Shown piece after piece: positions 34,330-43,771 of a DNA stretch of 64,000 nucleotides; position 1 is the stretch's first letter, and every line of letters begins with the position of its first letter. This stretch comes from Maribacter huludaoensis (GTDB lineage Bacteria > Bacteroidota > Bacteroidia > Flavobacteriales > Flavobacteriaceae). The DNA is taken from the NCBI RefSeq assembly GCF_029350945.1, contig NZ_JARKMS010000002.1, positions 949,376 to 1,013,375 on the forward strand, read 5' to 3'. The position numbers and the translations under genes are program-made. The notes beneath the pieces were generated by a model. It had not been told where the DNA came from, did no database searches, and saw nothing but the letters and a program-made list of their open reading frames with translations.

Positions 34330-37300
34330 TTATGAAATGGTTACGACCAAATCATCTTGCTTTACCATACTGCCTTCTTTTAGGCTTATTGATTGTACCT
34401 TACCAGATTTAAATGCGGTAACAGTAGTTTCCATTTTCATGGCTTCAATTACGAATAAAGGGTCGTTTTCTTTTACTTCTTGACCTTTTTTTACCAATAC
34501 TTTGTACAAGGAGCCTTGTAACGGTGCACCAATTTGATCATCGTTTGCCGGATCTATCTTTTCGTTTTCTTCAATTTTAAGATTTAAAGAGGTGTCTAAA
34601 ACATCTACAAATCTGTTTTCACCGTTTACTTGAAAAAACACGGTTCTCATACCTAACTCGTTTGGTATACCTACAGAAAGTAGCCTTACAATTACCGTTT
34701 TGCCCGGTTCTAATTCAATTAAAGTTTCTTCACGAAGCTTCATACCGTAGAAGAAATGCTTTGTTTGTACCAGCGCTAAATTACCATACAGCTTATAGTT
34801 TTCATGTGCTTTTTCAAACACTTTTGGGTATAAGGTGTACGAAAGAAAATCTTCCATTTCAATAGCTCTTGTAAAGCCTTTTTGGAATTTCTTTTTGAAG
34901 GCTTTGAATTCCTTGTCAAAATCTGTTGGCGCCAAATGGGCATTTGGTCTGTTCGTGTATGGCTTTTTGTTTTTAAGAATAATCTTTTGAAGCTTTTTAG
35001 GGAATCCGCCAACAGGCTGACCCAAATCTCCCATAAAGAAACTAATCACAGAATCTGGGAAAGATATTTCCTCTCCACGTGTCATAACATCTTCTGTAGT
35101 AAGTTCATTGGTTACCATGAAAATTGCCATGTCGCCAACAACTTTTGAACTCGGCGTTACTTTGATCAGGTTTCCAAAAAGTTTATTGACATCAGCATAC
35201 ATTTTCTTTACTTCATCAAACCTATCACCTAATCCTAATGCTGTTGCTTGCGGACGTAAGTTTGAGTATTGGCCACCTGGAATTTCATGACCGTATACTT
35301 CTGCAGTACCAGATTTTAGTCCAGATTCAAACGGGTAATACAACTCTCTTGTATCTTCCCAATAGTTAGAAAACTGGTTCAGCTTCGGCATATCGAATTC
35401 ATGAGCCCTTGGCTGACCCTTCATCATTTCAACTACCGAATTAAAGTTGGGCTGTGATGTCAATCCAGAGAGGCCGCCCAAGGCAACATCCACAACATCT
35501 ACACCTGCCTCAATTGCTTTTAAGTACGTTGTTGTCTGTAACGAAGAAGTATCGTGCGTATGTAGATGAATAGGCACGTTTACAGTGTCTTTTAACGCGG
35601 TTACCAATTCAGTAGCGGCATAGGGTTTTAAAAGACCCGCCATATCCTTGATGGCGATCATATGCGCACCGGCATTTTCCAGGTCTTTTGCCAGCTGTGT
35701 GTAATATTTTAGGTTGTACTTGGTTTCGTTGACATCTAGAATATCTCCCGTATAGCTCAATGCGGCCTCGGCAATACCACCGGTTTTATTACGAACATAA
35801 TTAATACTTGGCTCCATGGCCTTTACCCAATTGAGCGAATCGAATATTCGGAAAATATCAACTCCATTTTCCCAAGATTTCTCTACGAATTTTTCAATAA
35901 GGTTGTCCGGGTATGCCTTGTAACCCACGCCGTTTGATCCTCTAAGTAGCATTTGAAACAAAATATTGGGTACAGCTTTGCGTAGCTCTCTTAATCGTGT
36001 CCACGGACTCTCATGCAAGAATCGCATACTAACATCAAAAGTTGCACCGCCCCAAACTTCCATACTAAAGGTGTTAGGATGGTTCTTGGCATAACTCTCT
36101 GCAACGCGCAACATGTCATACGTACGCATTCTAGTTGCCAATAGTGATTGATGCGCATCGCGCATAGTGGTATCCGTATAATGAATTTTCTTTTCATCAA
36201 TTAACCAAGCACAAAATTTTTCGGGACCCATTTCGGTCAGCATATCTTTTGTTCCCTTTGGATGCGCTTCTAACGGATTGAATTTTGGAACCTTTGCGTT
36301 TCTAAAGACCTTGTTCTCATCTATATACTTTACATCAGAATTACCGTTTACAATAACTTCCGCCAAAAAGTTCACCACCTTTGAGGTTCTATCTTGTGAT
36401 AGTTTAATGTCGAATAGGGCAGGGGTGTTCTGTATAAAATTAACAGTTACCTTACCTTCTTTGAATGTAGGATGCTGTATTACATTCTGAAGGAAATGAA
36501 TGTTGGTCTCTACGCCTCTAATCCTAAATTCTTTTAACGCACGAACCATTTTACGGGTAGCACCGTCAAGTGTTCTGCCGTGCGAGGAAACTTTCACCAG
36601 CATGGAATCAAAAAACGGACTCACTTGATACCCTTGGTAAATACTACCGGCATCTAAACGAATTCCCATACCAGAGGCACTGCGGTACGTGGTTACCGTA
36701 CCATAATCTGGGGTAAAATTGTTGCTTGGATCTTCGGTGGTCAATCTACACTGTAAAGCAAAGCCATAAGTGGCAATGGTTTCTTGACCGTATATTTTAA
36801 TTTGCTGACTATCTAGTTTATAATTGCCGGCAACGAAAATTTGTGTTTTTACCAGGTCTATACCGGTTACCATTTCTGTAACGGTATGTTCTACCTGTAT
36901 TCTTGGATTCACCTCAATAAAATAGATATTGTCATTGGGGTCTACCAAAAACTCTACGGTTCCAATATTGTTATAGTTAACTTCTTTGGCAATGTCAACG
37001 GCATATTTATAAAGGTTTTGTTTTACTTCTTCGCTAACGTTATGGGATGGTGCGATCTCTACCACTTTTTGGTGACGTCGTTGCACGGAACAATCGCGTT
37101 CATGTAAGTGGCGAATATTACCATGGTTATCTGCTACGATCTGTACCTCTATATGTTTAGGGTCTTCTACATATTTCTCAAGAAACATAGTGTCATCGCC
37201 AAAAGCATTTAGTGCTTCGTTTCTGGCAGAATCAAAATTCATTTCTAGATCTTCATCTTTTCTAATAATGCGCATACCACGACCGCCACCACCAGATGCG

Positions 37301-37782
37301 GCCTTAAGCATAACAGGGTAGCCAATTGTAGCGGCTTCTGACAAAGCAATTTTTAAAGAAGTCAATTTCTTTTTATTACTCTCAATGATAGGAACGTTAC
37401 ATTTTACGGCAACTTTCTTGGCGGTAATCTTATCGCCCAAGGCATCCATCACTTTTGGGTCAGGACCTATAAAGATGATGTCATTGGCAGCACATTGTCT
37501 TGCAAATTCAGAGTTTTCAGAAAGGAATCCGTAGCCTGGGTGTATGGCATCTACATTTTTAGCCTTTGCCAATGCTATAATTTGAGGAATGTCCAAGTAA
37601 GGTTTTAATGGCTGATTATCTTCACCAATTTGGTAAGATTCATCGGCTTTGTTACGGTGTTGAGAATAGCGATCTTCATAAGTGTAAATGGCAACTGTCT
37701 TAATGTTCAGCTCGGTACAGGCACGTAGTACTCTGATTGCAATTTCACTTCTGTTGGCTACTAAAACCTTTTTAATTTTCAT
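34330..37782 (-). CDS. pyc: Pyruvate carboxylase
   Basis: The 1150-residue protein is a full single-chain pyruvate carboxylase. Biotin carboxylase domain 1-450: ATP-grasp, KAASGGGGRGMR, EVNPRIQVEHTVTE. Carboxyltransferase domain about 530-800: TDTTMRDAHQSLLATRMRT with the metal-binding DAH, HTHDTSS, GLTSQPN. PYC tetramerisation part about 880-1030. Biotinyl domain 1075-1150 with the biotin Lys in EAMKMETT. It makes oxaloacetate from pyruvate, bicarbonate and ATP, replenishing the TCA cycle. Monocistronic, divergent from pssA across a 395-bp gap. Confidence 0.97.
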   Translation of the reverse strand: MKIKKVLVANRSEIAIRVLRACTELNIKTVAIYTYEDRYSQHRNKADESYQIGEDNQPLKPYLDIPQIIALAKAKNVDAIHPGYGFLSENSEFARQCAANDIIFIGPDPKVMDALGDKITAKKVAVKCNVPIIESNKKKLTSLKIALSEAATIGYPVMLKAASGGGGRGMRIIRKDEDLEMNFDSARNEALNAFGDDTMFLEKYVEDPKHIEVQIVADNHGNIRHLHERDCSVQRRHQKVVEIAPSHNVSEEVKQNLYKYAVDIAKEVNYNNIGTVEFLVDPNDNIYFIEVNPRIQVEHTVTEMVTGIDLVKTQIFVAGNYKLDSQQIKIYGQETIATYGFALQCRLTTEDPSNNFTPDYGTVTTYRSASGMGIRLDAGSIYQGYQVSPFFDSMLVKVSSHGRTLDGATRKMVRALKEFRIRGVETNIHFLQNVIQHPTFKEGKVTVNFIQNTPALFDIKLSQDRTSKVVNFLAEVIVNGNSDVKYIDENKVFRNAKVPKFNPLEAHPKGTKDMLTEMGPEKFCAWLIDEKKIHYTDTTMRDAHQSLLATRMRTYDMLRVAESYAKNHPNTFSMEVWGGATFDVSMRFLHESPWTRLRELRKAVPNILFQMLLRGSNGVGYKAYPDNLIEKFVEKSWENGVDIFRIFDSLNWVKAMEPSINYVRNKTGGIAEAALSYTGDILDVNETKYNLKYYTQLAKDLENAGAHMIAIKDMAGLLKPYAATELVTALKDTVNVPIHLHTHDTSSLQTTTYLKAIEAGVDVVDVALGGLSGLTSQPNFNSVVEMMKGQPRAHEFDMPKLNQFSNYWEDTRELYYPFESGLKSGTAEVYGHEIPGGQYSNLRPQATALGLGDRFDEVKKMYADVNKLFGNLIKVTPSSKVVGDMAIFMVTNELTTEDVMTRGEEISFPDSVISFFMGDLGQPVGGFPKKLQKIILKNKKPYTNRPNAHLAPTDFDKEFKAFKKKFQKGFTRAIEMEDFLSYTLYPKVFEKAHENYKLYGNLALVQTKHFFYGMKLREETLIELEPGKTVIVRLLSVGIPNELGMRTVFFQVNGENRFVDVLDTSLNLKIEENEKIDPANDDQIGAPLQGSLYKVLVKKGQEVKENDPLFVIEAMKMETTVTAFKSGKVQSISLKEGSMVKQDDLVVTIS

Positions 37783-38177
37783 TTTAGGGTAATGTATTTA
37801 ATGGTTAGTGTATAAGATTGATTGTTATAAAACTGTATTTTTTTATTGAAATTGTTACACAGGTCATAATTTAATTCTAATATCTCAACTAAACAATACT
37901 ATGCATGCATAATATTTTTCATATCGCAATTATTTTGTGATATGTTGTTGTAAAAGTTAGGCCTTATTTTCATGCGATGGTCGTAAATAATAGAAAAACA
38001 CATGTTTAACCTGCTGTTCTAACTATTATTAGATGTCATTGAATTAAAGAATGCCACTATTGCAACAGTATTTTTAAGGCGATAATCTTTAGCACCATTT
38101 AATTATATTATTTTAGTGCAAATATTGTTAAAGGGGCATGTATTTAATGTCCTGTTTTTGACATTAGGTGAAGTATT
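37783..38177. other. Divergent promoter region between pyc and pssA
   Basis: 395 bp, very AT-rich, no ORF or strong repeat. It must hold promoters for both genes. I see no clear TAnnTTTG box on either strand; TATTTTAG near 38109 differs from it at one of the fixed bases. Confidence 0.4.
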
Positions 38178-38915
38178 ATGAAAAGACATATTCCAAATTT
38201 TATTACTCTTTTAAACGTTTTCTGCGGCTGTGTGGCATCGGTTTTTGCCGTTTTGAATAAATTGGAAATTGCCGCAATTTTTGTGGCTCTGGGTATATTC
38301 TTCGATTTTTTTGACGGATTGGCAGCACGTGTTCTCGATGTAAAAAGTGAATTAGGCCTTCAGTTAGATTCTTTGGCCGATATGATCACAAGTGGTTTAG
38401 TACCGGGTATTGTAATGTTTCAGTTGTTGGCAATGTCTCAGACAAGTGGTTGGGGAGATGGTTCTCATTTTTTTCTAGAAAGTGGTACCATTACATTTCA
38501 GCATTTATTACCTTTTTTCGGATTTGTAATTACAATGGCTTCAGGTTATAGATTGGCTAAGTTCAATATTGATGAAAACCAGACCTCTTCCTTTATAGGT
38601 TTGCCTACTCCGGCCAATGCTTTGTTAATTCTTTCGTTGCCGCTTATATTAATGTATCAGAATAATGAATTCTTAAACGGTATTATTCTCAATCAATGGT
38701 TCTTAATAATTTTGACATTGGTAAGCGCCTATTTGTTGAATGCCAATTTACCGCTGTTCGCATTAAAATTTAAGAATACCAGTTTTATGGATAATGCCAT
38801 GCGTTATATTTTTTTAATTATTAGCCTGGTGCTTATTGTAACCATGAAGTTTATGGCCATCCCTTTAATTATTATATTCTATGTAGTAAGTTCAGTAATA
38901 CAAGAGAGACTTTAA
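38178..38915 (+). CDS. pssA: CDP-diacylglycerol-serine O-phosphatidyltransferase
   Basis: The 245-residue membrane protein has the CDP-alcohol phosphatidyltransferase signature complete: D46-G47, A50-R51, G60, D64 and D68 (DGxxARx8Gx3Dx3D), in DFFDGLAARVLDVKSELG then LQLDSLAD. Seven or eight helices cover the rest. It makes phosphatidylserine, the precursor of phosphatidylethanolamine. The N-terminus (MKRHIPNFITLLNVFCGC) is that of the bacterial type II (PssA of Bacillus-like) family. A DinB-like gene follows 25 bp downstream and may be co-transcribed. Confidence 0.94.
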   Translation: MKRHIPNFITLLNVFCGCVASVFAVLNKLEIAAIFVALGIFFDFFDGLAARVLDVKSELGLQLDSLADMITSGLVPGIVMFQLLAMSQTSGWGDGSHFFLESGTITFQHLLPFFGFVITMASGYRLAKFNIDENQTSSFIGLPTPANALLILSLPLILMYQNNEFLNGIILNQWFLIILTLVSAYLLNANLPLFALKFKNTSFMDNAMRYIFLIISLVLIVTMKFMAIPLIIIFYVVSSVIQERL

Positions 38916-38940
38916 TACTGTACATTTAGGAAAGATAATT

Positions 38941-39456
38941 ATGGAGAATGAAGAATATGAGTTTTGGTTAAGTGGACCAATTGAAGGTGTGCCAGATTTA
39001 TTACAGCCTGCCGCACATGCACTTTTACAATCAGAACGAGAGTTAAAGAAGTATACTGCTGATTTTCCTAAAGAATTATTATGGGCTAAAACGGCAGGTA
39101 GGGCTTCCGTAGGTTTTCATATGAACCATGTGACGGGCGTATTAGATCGCATGTTGACCTACGCTAAAGGTGAATCGTTATCAGATGAACAATTTACTTT
39201 TTTGAAACAAGAAGGTACTTTTAATCTGAATACAGAGGTAATCCATTTGCAAGAGCAATTTTCTGCTAAAGTAGAAGAGGCTATTGGGTATTTTAAAACC
39301 GTTCCAGAAAATTCACTTACCGAAGATAGAACTGTTGGTAGAAAAAAATTACCGACAACCGTTATAGGTTTATTGTTTCATGCTGCAGAGCATAGCCAAA
39401 GACATATTGGTCAGTTATTGGTTACTGTAAGCATATTACAAGTTGATATTTCATAA
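38941..39456 (+). CDS. DinB-like metal-dependent hydrolase/transferase family protein
   Basis: The 171-residue protein is a four-helix DinB/YfiT-type protein. Three His positions that usually bind metal are visible: in VGFHMNHVTGVLDRML (near 60-66) and in FHAAEHSQRHIGQL (near 145-158). DinB-fold proteins include bacillithiol transferases and many of unknown role. No substrate is suggested by neighbours. It lies between pssA and an amine oxidase-like gene, with gaps of 25 and 26 bp. Confidence 0.85.
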   Translation: MENEEYEFWLSGPIEGVPDLLQPAAHALLQSERELKKYTADFPKELLWAKTAGRASVGFHMNHVTGVLDRMLTYAKGESLSDEQFTFLKQEGTFNLNTEVIHLQEQFSAKVEEAIGYFKTVPENSLTEDRTVGRKKLPTTVIGLLFHAAEHSQRHIGQLLVTVSILQVDIS

Positions 39457-39482
39457 ACTTTTAAATTCCATTTTTTATCAGC

Positions 39483-40544
39483 ATGAATAAAACGATAGTA
39501 ATTATCGGCGCAGGATTATCTGGTTTGTTAACTGCGTACCGTCTACAAGAGCTTGGTTTTAATGTAAAGGTATTAGAAGCTAGAAGCCGTATTGGAGGAA
39601 GAATACATACCGTGGAATCCAATAAAACCAAAGTTGAAATGGGGGCCACCTGGTTTAATGACAGCCATTATCATTTATTGGATATTATAGAAGAGTTCAA
39701 GGTTCCCTATTTTGAACAATTCATGACCGGTATATCTTATTTTCAAACATTTTCAAATGTGCCACCTCAAGAAATTGCTGTCCCTAGCGATAGCCCAAGT
39801 TATCGTTTTAAAAATGGTACGGTAGATTTAATAAATGCAATTTTCTCTAAACTTGCGCCTGAAACGGTTTTGTTGAACGAAAAAGTAGATAAGGTTATTT
39901 TTGAGGAAGATAAGGCCAAAGTGGTAACGAAATCTCATTCGTTGGTAACCGATGTAGTTATTTCAACATTGCCCCCTGCCGTTTTAATTGATCAAATTGA
40001 TTTTTCTCCGTCATTGCCAAATGAGTTGCTAGCCGTTGCAGAACATACGCATACATGGATGCAAGATTCCATTAAAGTTGCGTTGACCTATAAAAAGCCA
40101 TTTTGGAGAGCGCAGGGAAAATCGGGCACTATATTTAGTAATGTTGGTCCTTTGACTGAGTTTTATGATCAGTCTAATGTAGATACCAAGTCATTTGCCC
40201 TTGTTGGTTTTGCATCGGGTAGTTGTGCCCGTTTTACCAAAGAACAACGTATAGAAAAAATTGAAGCGCAATTAAAAATGGTTTTTGGTGATGATGCTTT
40301 ACACTATGAGGCGTATCATGAAACGGCTTGGTATAATGAACAATTTACAAAATCGGACATGCAGGCAGACCATTTGTTTCCACATCAAAATGGAGGTCAC
40401 GCTGTATTTTCTACACCTCTAAATGGTAATAAATTGTTTATTTCTGGTGCAGAAACTTCAAAACATCACTCAGGTTACATGGAAGGCGCTATTTTTGCAG
40501 CTGAATCTGTTGTGGCAAAACTCAAGAAACTGCACAACAAGTAG
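39483..40544 (+). CDS. FAD-dependent amine oxidase-like protein
   Basis: The 353-residue protein starts with the Rossmann dinucleotide fold IVIIGAGLSGLLTAYRLQ (GxGxxG), followed by the ARSRIGGRIHT box typical of flavin monoamine oxidases, and ends with SGAETSKHHSGYMEGAIFAA, the FAD-binding tail. At 353 residues it is shorter than classic MAO proteins (about 450), so the substrate domain is reduced. It oxidises an amine or related compound using FAD; the substrate is unknown. It lies 10 bp before the Dus gene, so they form an operon. Confidence 0.87.
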   Translation: MNKTIVIIGAGLSGLLTAYRLQELGFNVKVLEARSRIGGRIHTVESNKTKVEMGATWFNDSHYHLLDIIEEFKVPYFEQFMTGISYFQTFSNVPPQEIAVPSDSPSYRFKNGTVDLINAIFSKLAPETVLLNEKVDKVIFEEDKAKVVTKSHSLVTDVVISTLPPAVLIDQIDFSPSLPNELLAVAEHTHTWMQDSIKVALTYKKPFWRAQGKSGTIFSNVGPLTEFYDQSNVDTKSFALVGFASGSCARFTKEQRIEKIEAQLKMVFGDDALHYEAYHETAWYNEQFTKSDMQADHLFPHQNGGHAVFSTPLNGNKLFISGAETSKHHSGYMEGAIFAAESVVAKLKKLHNK

Positions 40545-40554
40545 CCAATTTTAA

Positions 40555-41499
40555 ATGTCAGTCACCTTACTATCTTCACCTTTACAAGGCTTTACCGATT
40601 TTAGATTCCGAAATGCGTTTCATAAATATTTTGGAGGTATAGATACTTTTTATGCACCATACATTAGACTGAACGGTAAAATGGTGATTAAAAATTCGTA
40701 TCAGAAAGATTTACAGCCAGATAATAACACTACGCTAGAGGTAATACCGCAGGTAATGACGGGCGATGCCGATGAGTTTTTATTTGTGATTAAGTATATT
40801 CAAAGTTTAGGTTACAGGGAACTCAACTGGAACTTAGGTTGCCCTTACCCAATGGTAACAAAGCAAGGTATGGGAAGCGGACTCATTTGTAATCCTGAGA
40901 AAATTGACCATATTTTAAAACGTGCGCATGAAGAAACAGATGTAGTGGTTTCCATGAAAATGAGAATGGGCTATGAGCACGCAGAAGAAATTTTAGATGT
41001 TTTTCCAATTCTAGATAAGTATCCGTTAAAAAATATTGCCATTCATGCGCGTATTGGAAAGCAGCTGTATAAAGGCGGTGTAGATTTAGATGCTTTTCAG
41101 AAATGTATAAACGGTACCAAACACAAACTCTACTATAATGGAGATATTACCACTGTAGCCAAGTTTAACGAAATGAAAGAGCGCTTTCCTAGCATAGACC
41201 ATTTTATGATGGGCAGAGGGCTGATCGCCGACCCATTTCTACCTAGTATGATCAAGAATAATACCACCGAATACCCAAAAGACCGTTGGAAGATTTTTTC
41301 AGAATTTCACGATACGATTTATCAGCAATATGATGAGGCTTTATCAGGACCAACACCTATAAAAATGAAAATGAGGGGCTTTTGGGAGTATTTTGCACTG
41401 TCTACTTCTAATCCGCATAAAGCTTTTAAAAAAATAAAAAAAGCTAACAATCCTAGGGCATATCAACAAGCGGTGCGTGAGATATTAAATAATGCGTAG
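40555..41499 (+). CDS. tRNA-dihydrouridine synthase
   Basis: The 314-residue FMN enzyme has the Dus hallmarks: SPLQGFTDFRFRNAF at the start, LNWNLGCPYPMVTKQGMGSG with the catalytic Cys of GCPYP, VSMKMRMGYE, IHARIGKQLYKGG, YYNGDI and FMMGRGLIADP. It reduces uridine in the tRNA D-loop with NADPH. The sequence resembles the DusC type more than DusB, but I do not assign the target position. It belongs to a + strand run with the amine oxidase-like gene upstream (10 bp) and the radical SAM gene 40 bp downstream. Confidence 0.94.
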   Translation: MSVTLLSSPLQGFTDFRFRNAFHKYFGGIDTFYAPYIRLNGKMVIKNSYQKDLQPDNNTTLEVIPQVMTGDADEFLFVIKYIQSLGYRELNWNLGCPYPMVTKQGMGSGLICNPEKIDHILKRAHEETDVVVSMKMRMGYEHAEEILDVFPILDKYPLKNIAIHARIGKQLYKGGVDLDAFQKCINGTKHKLYYNGDITTVAKFNEMKERFPSIDHFMMGRGLIADPFLPSMIKNNTTEYPKDRWKIFSEFHDTIYQQYDEALSGPTPIKMKMRGFWEYFALSTSNPHKAFKKIKKANNPRAYQQAVREILNNA

Positions 41500-41539
41500 C
41501 GTAACCATTATCTTTGCTACCTTGTTCTAAAAATCGCTA

Positions 41540-43720
41540 GTGAAAGACCTTCTTTTAATAACACCGCCCTTTACTCAATTAAACACTCCGTATCCGGCAA
41601 CGGCATACATAAAGGGTTTTTTGAACACAAAGGATATTTCTTCTTACCAGTCAGATTTAGGGATTGAGGTTATTTTATCACTCTTCAATGAAAATACATT
41701 TCGGCAGCTGTTTGCAATGGCTTATGAGGCAGATGCTATTGTAACTGAGAATACCCAAAGGATATATGCACTTCGTCATGAATATTTTAAAACCTTAGAT
41801 GCGGTTATTCTTTTTCTACAAGGTAAAAATGATACTTTGGCAAGGCAGTTATGTACGGATAGTTTTTTGCCAAAAGCCTCTAGATTTCAACAATTGGATG
41901 ATTTGGAATGGGCATTTGGGAATATGGGTATGCAAGATAAAGCCAAGCATTTGGCAACTCTGTATCTGGAGGATCTTTCAGATTTTATAGTAGAATGTAT
42001 AGATCCAAATTTTGGCTTTAGTAGATATGCAGAAAGGCTTGGGCGCAGCGCCAATTCTTTTGATGAGCTATATGATCACTTGAATAAAAAGCCAACCTTT
42101 ATTGATGAATTAACGCTCAATATATTAAAAAAGCAATTAGAGGAACACACACCCAAATTGGTTTGTTTTTCGGTACCCTTTCCAGGGAATTTATATAGCG
42201 CCTTTCGTTGTGCACAATTTATAAAGGCTAATTATCCTGATGTGAAAATTGCCATGGGTGGCGGATTTCCAAATACAGAATTGCGCAGCCTTACCGATGT
42301 TCGGGTGTTTGAATTCTTTGATTTTATAACCTTGGATGATGGTGAACTTCCGTTAGAATTGGTGCATCAATATATAGTTCATGGAGAAGGGGAGTTAAAG
42401 CGTGCTTTTGTCTTAGAGGGTGGTAAAGTTGCTTATAAGAATGATAGTTTAAGGCAAGATTATAAGCAGCAAGATGTGGGAACACCAGATTATGCTGATC
42501 TGCAATTAGAGAATTATATTTCGGTCATTGAAATTGCCAATCCAATGCATAGTCTGTGGAGCGATGGTCGTTGGAACAAGCTTACCATGGCTCACGGTTG
42601 TTATTGGGGTAAATGTACCTTTTGCGATATTTCTTTAGATTATATTAAAATCTACGAGCCGGTTGCCGCAAGTATGTTGGTAGATCGCGTAGAAACTTTA
42701 ATAGCCCAAACTGGTGAATCTGGTTTTCACTTTGTTGATGAAGCGGCACCACCTTCGTTAATGAAGGCTTTTGCCTTAGAGGTGTTAAAACGAAATTTGA
42801 CCATTACTTGGTGGACGAACATTCGTTTTGAAAAGAATTTTACCCAAGATTTATGTTATCTATTAAAAGCATCGGGCTGTATTGCGATCTCTGGTGGTTT
42901 GGAAGTTGCATCTGACCGACTTTTAAAACTGATAGATAAAGGCGTAACGGTAGCGCAAGTAGCACAGGTTACTAGAAATTTCACCGAAGCGAACATCATG
43001 GTGCATTCGTATTTAATGTACGGCTACCCAACGCAGACCGTTCAAGAAACGATAGATAGTTTAGAAATGGTAAGGCAGTTATTTGAGTTGGGAATTATAC
43101 AATCTGGCTTTTGGCATCAATTTGCATTAACGGCGCACAGTCCGGTTGGTTTAGATCCTGAAGAATATGGGGTAATGCCAAATTTAAAAGATATCAGCTT
43201 TGCGAACAACGATATAGATTTTAAGGATAAAACTGGTATAGATCACGGTATATTCAGCTTCGGGTTAAAGAAATCGCTTTTTAATTTTATGCACGGTATC
43301 GGTTTTGACATGAGCTTACAAGAATGGTTCGATTTTAATATTCCGCAGTCTACCATATCACCTGATTATATTTATGATTGTCTGCAACAAGAAGTGGTCT
43401 TAAAAACAAAACCTACCGCTAAGATTGTTTTTATAGGGCAAATGCCACTCGTGCAAGAACAGGTGAAAAAGAAAAAAGGTAGGTCATGGGAGCAATTACA
43501 GTTATATTTCCATTCTACCACAGATGTATACGAAATTACGGTCGATAAAGAACAGGGTGAGTGGCTTTTGGATAATTTAGAGAAAATAAGTCCAGCTAAT
43601 ACACCAATTACTTTTGCCCAATTAAAGAAAGATTTTGAAATACAATTTGAGGATTTTGAATTGTTCTGGTATTCTAAGCCTATACTGGGGTTACAGGAAC
43701 ACGGGCTTTTGGTATTATAA
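41540..43720 (+). CDS. B12-binding-domain radical SAM protein with CX4CX2C cluster
   Basis: The 726-residue protein starts at GTG (41540), giving MKDLLLITPPFTQLNTPYPA, the usual opening of B12-binding radical SAM enzymes. A cobalamin-type domain lies near 200-270 (AMGGGFPNTELRSL). The cluster cysteines are C354, C359 and C362 in HGCYWGKCTFCDI, four residues apart between the first two, not the usual three. Later motifs include FVDEAAPPSLM, ISGGLEVASDRLL and HSYLMYGYPTQT (radical SAM barrel). The C-terminal 120 residues are unassigned. The product is unknown; B12 radical SAM proteins do methylations or rearrangements. Confidence 0.85.
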   Translation: MKDLLLITPPFTQLNTPYPATAYIKGFLNTKDISSYQSDLGIEVILSLFNENTFRQLFAMAYEADAIVTENTQRIYALRHEYFKTLDAVILFLQGKNDTLARQLCTDSFLPKASRFQQLDDLEWAFGNMGMQDKAKHLATLYLEDLSDFIVECIDPNFGFSRYAERLGRSANSFDELYDHLNKKPTFIDELTLNILKKQLEEHTPKLVCFSVPFPGNLYSAFRCAQFIKANYPDVKIAMGGGFPNTELRSLTDVRVFEFFDFITLDDGELPLELVHQYIVHGEGELKRAFVLEGGKVAYKNDSLRQDYKQQDVGTPDYADLQLENYISVIEIANPMHSLWSDGRWNKLTMAHGCYWGKCTFCDISLDYIKIYEPVAASMLVDRVETLIAQTGESGFHFVDEAAPPSLMKAFALEVLKRNLTITWWTNIRFEKNFTQDLCYLLKASGCIAISGGLEVASDRLLKLIDKGVTVAQVAQVTRNFTEANIMVHSYLMYGYPTQTVQETIDSLEMVRQLFELGIIQSGFWHQFALTAHSPVGLDPEEYGVMPNLKDISFANNDIDFKDKTGIDHGIFSFGLKKSLFNFMHGIGFDMSLQEWFDFNIPQSTISPDYIYDCLQQEVVLKTKPTAKIVFIGQMPLVQEQVKKKKGRSWEQLQLYFHSTTDVYEITVDKEQGEWLLDNLEKISPANTPITFAQLKKDFEIQFEDFELFWYSKPILGLQEHGLLVL

Positions 43721-43755
43721 AAAAAAGCCACAATGAATAACAAAGTGGCTTTTTT
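43721..43755. terminator. Bidirectional terminator between radical SAM and phoD genes
   Basis: AAAAAAGCCAC (43721-43731) and GTGGCTTTTTT (43745-43755) form an 11-bp stem with a 13-base loop, A-rich before and T-rich after, so it can work in both directions between these convergent genes. Confidence 0.85.
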
Positions 43756-43771
43756 ACTCATAAAAGTTAAA

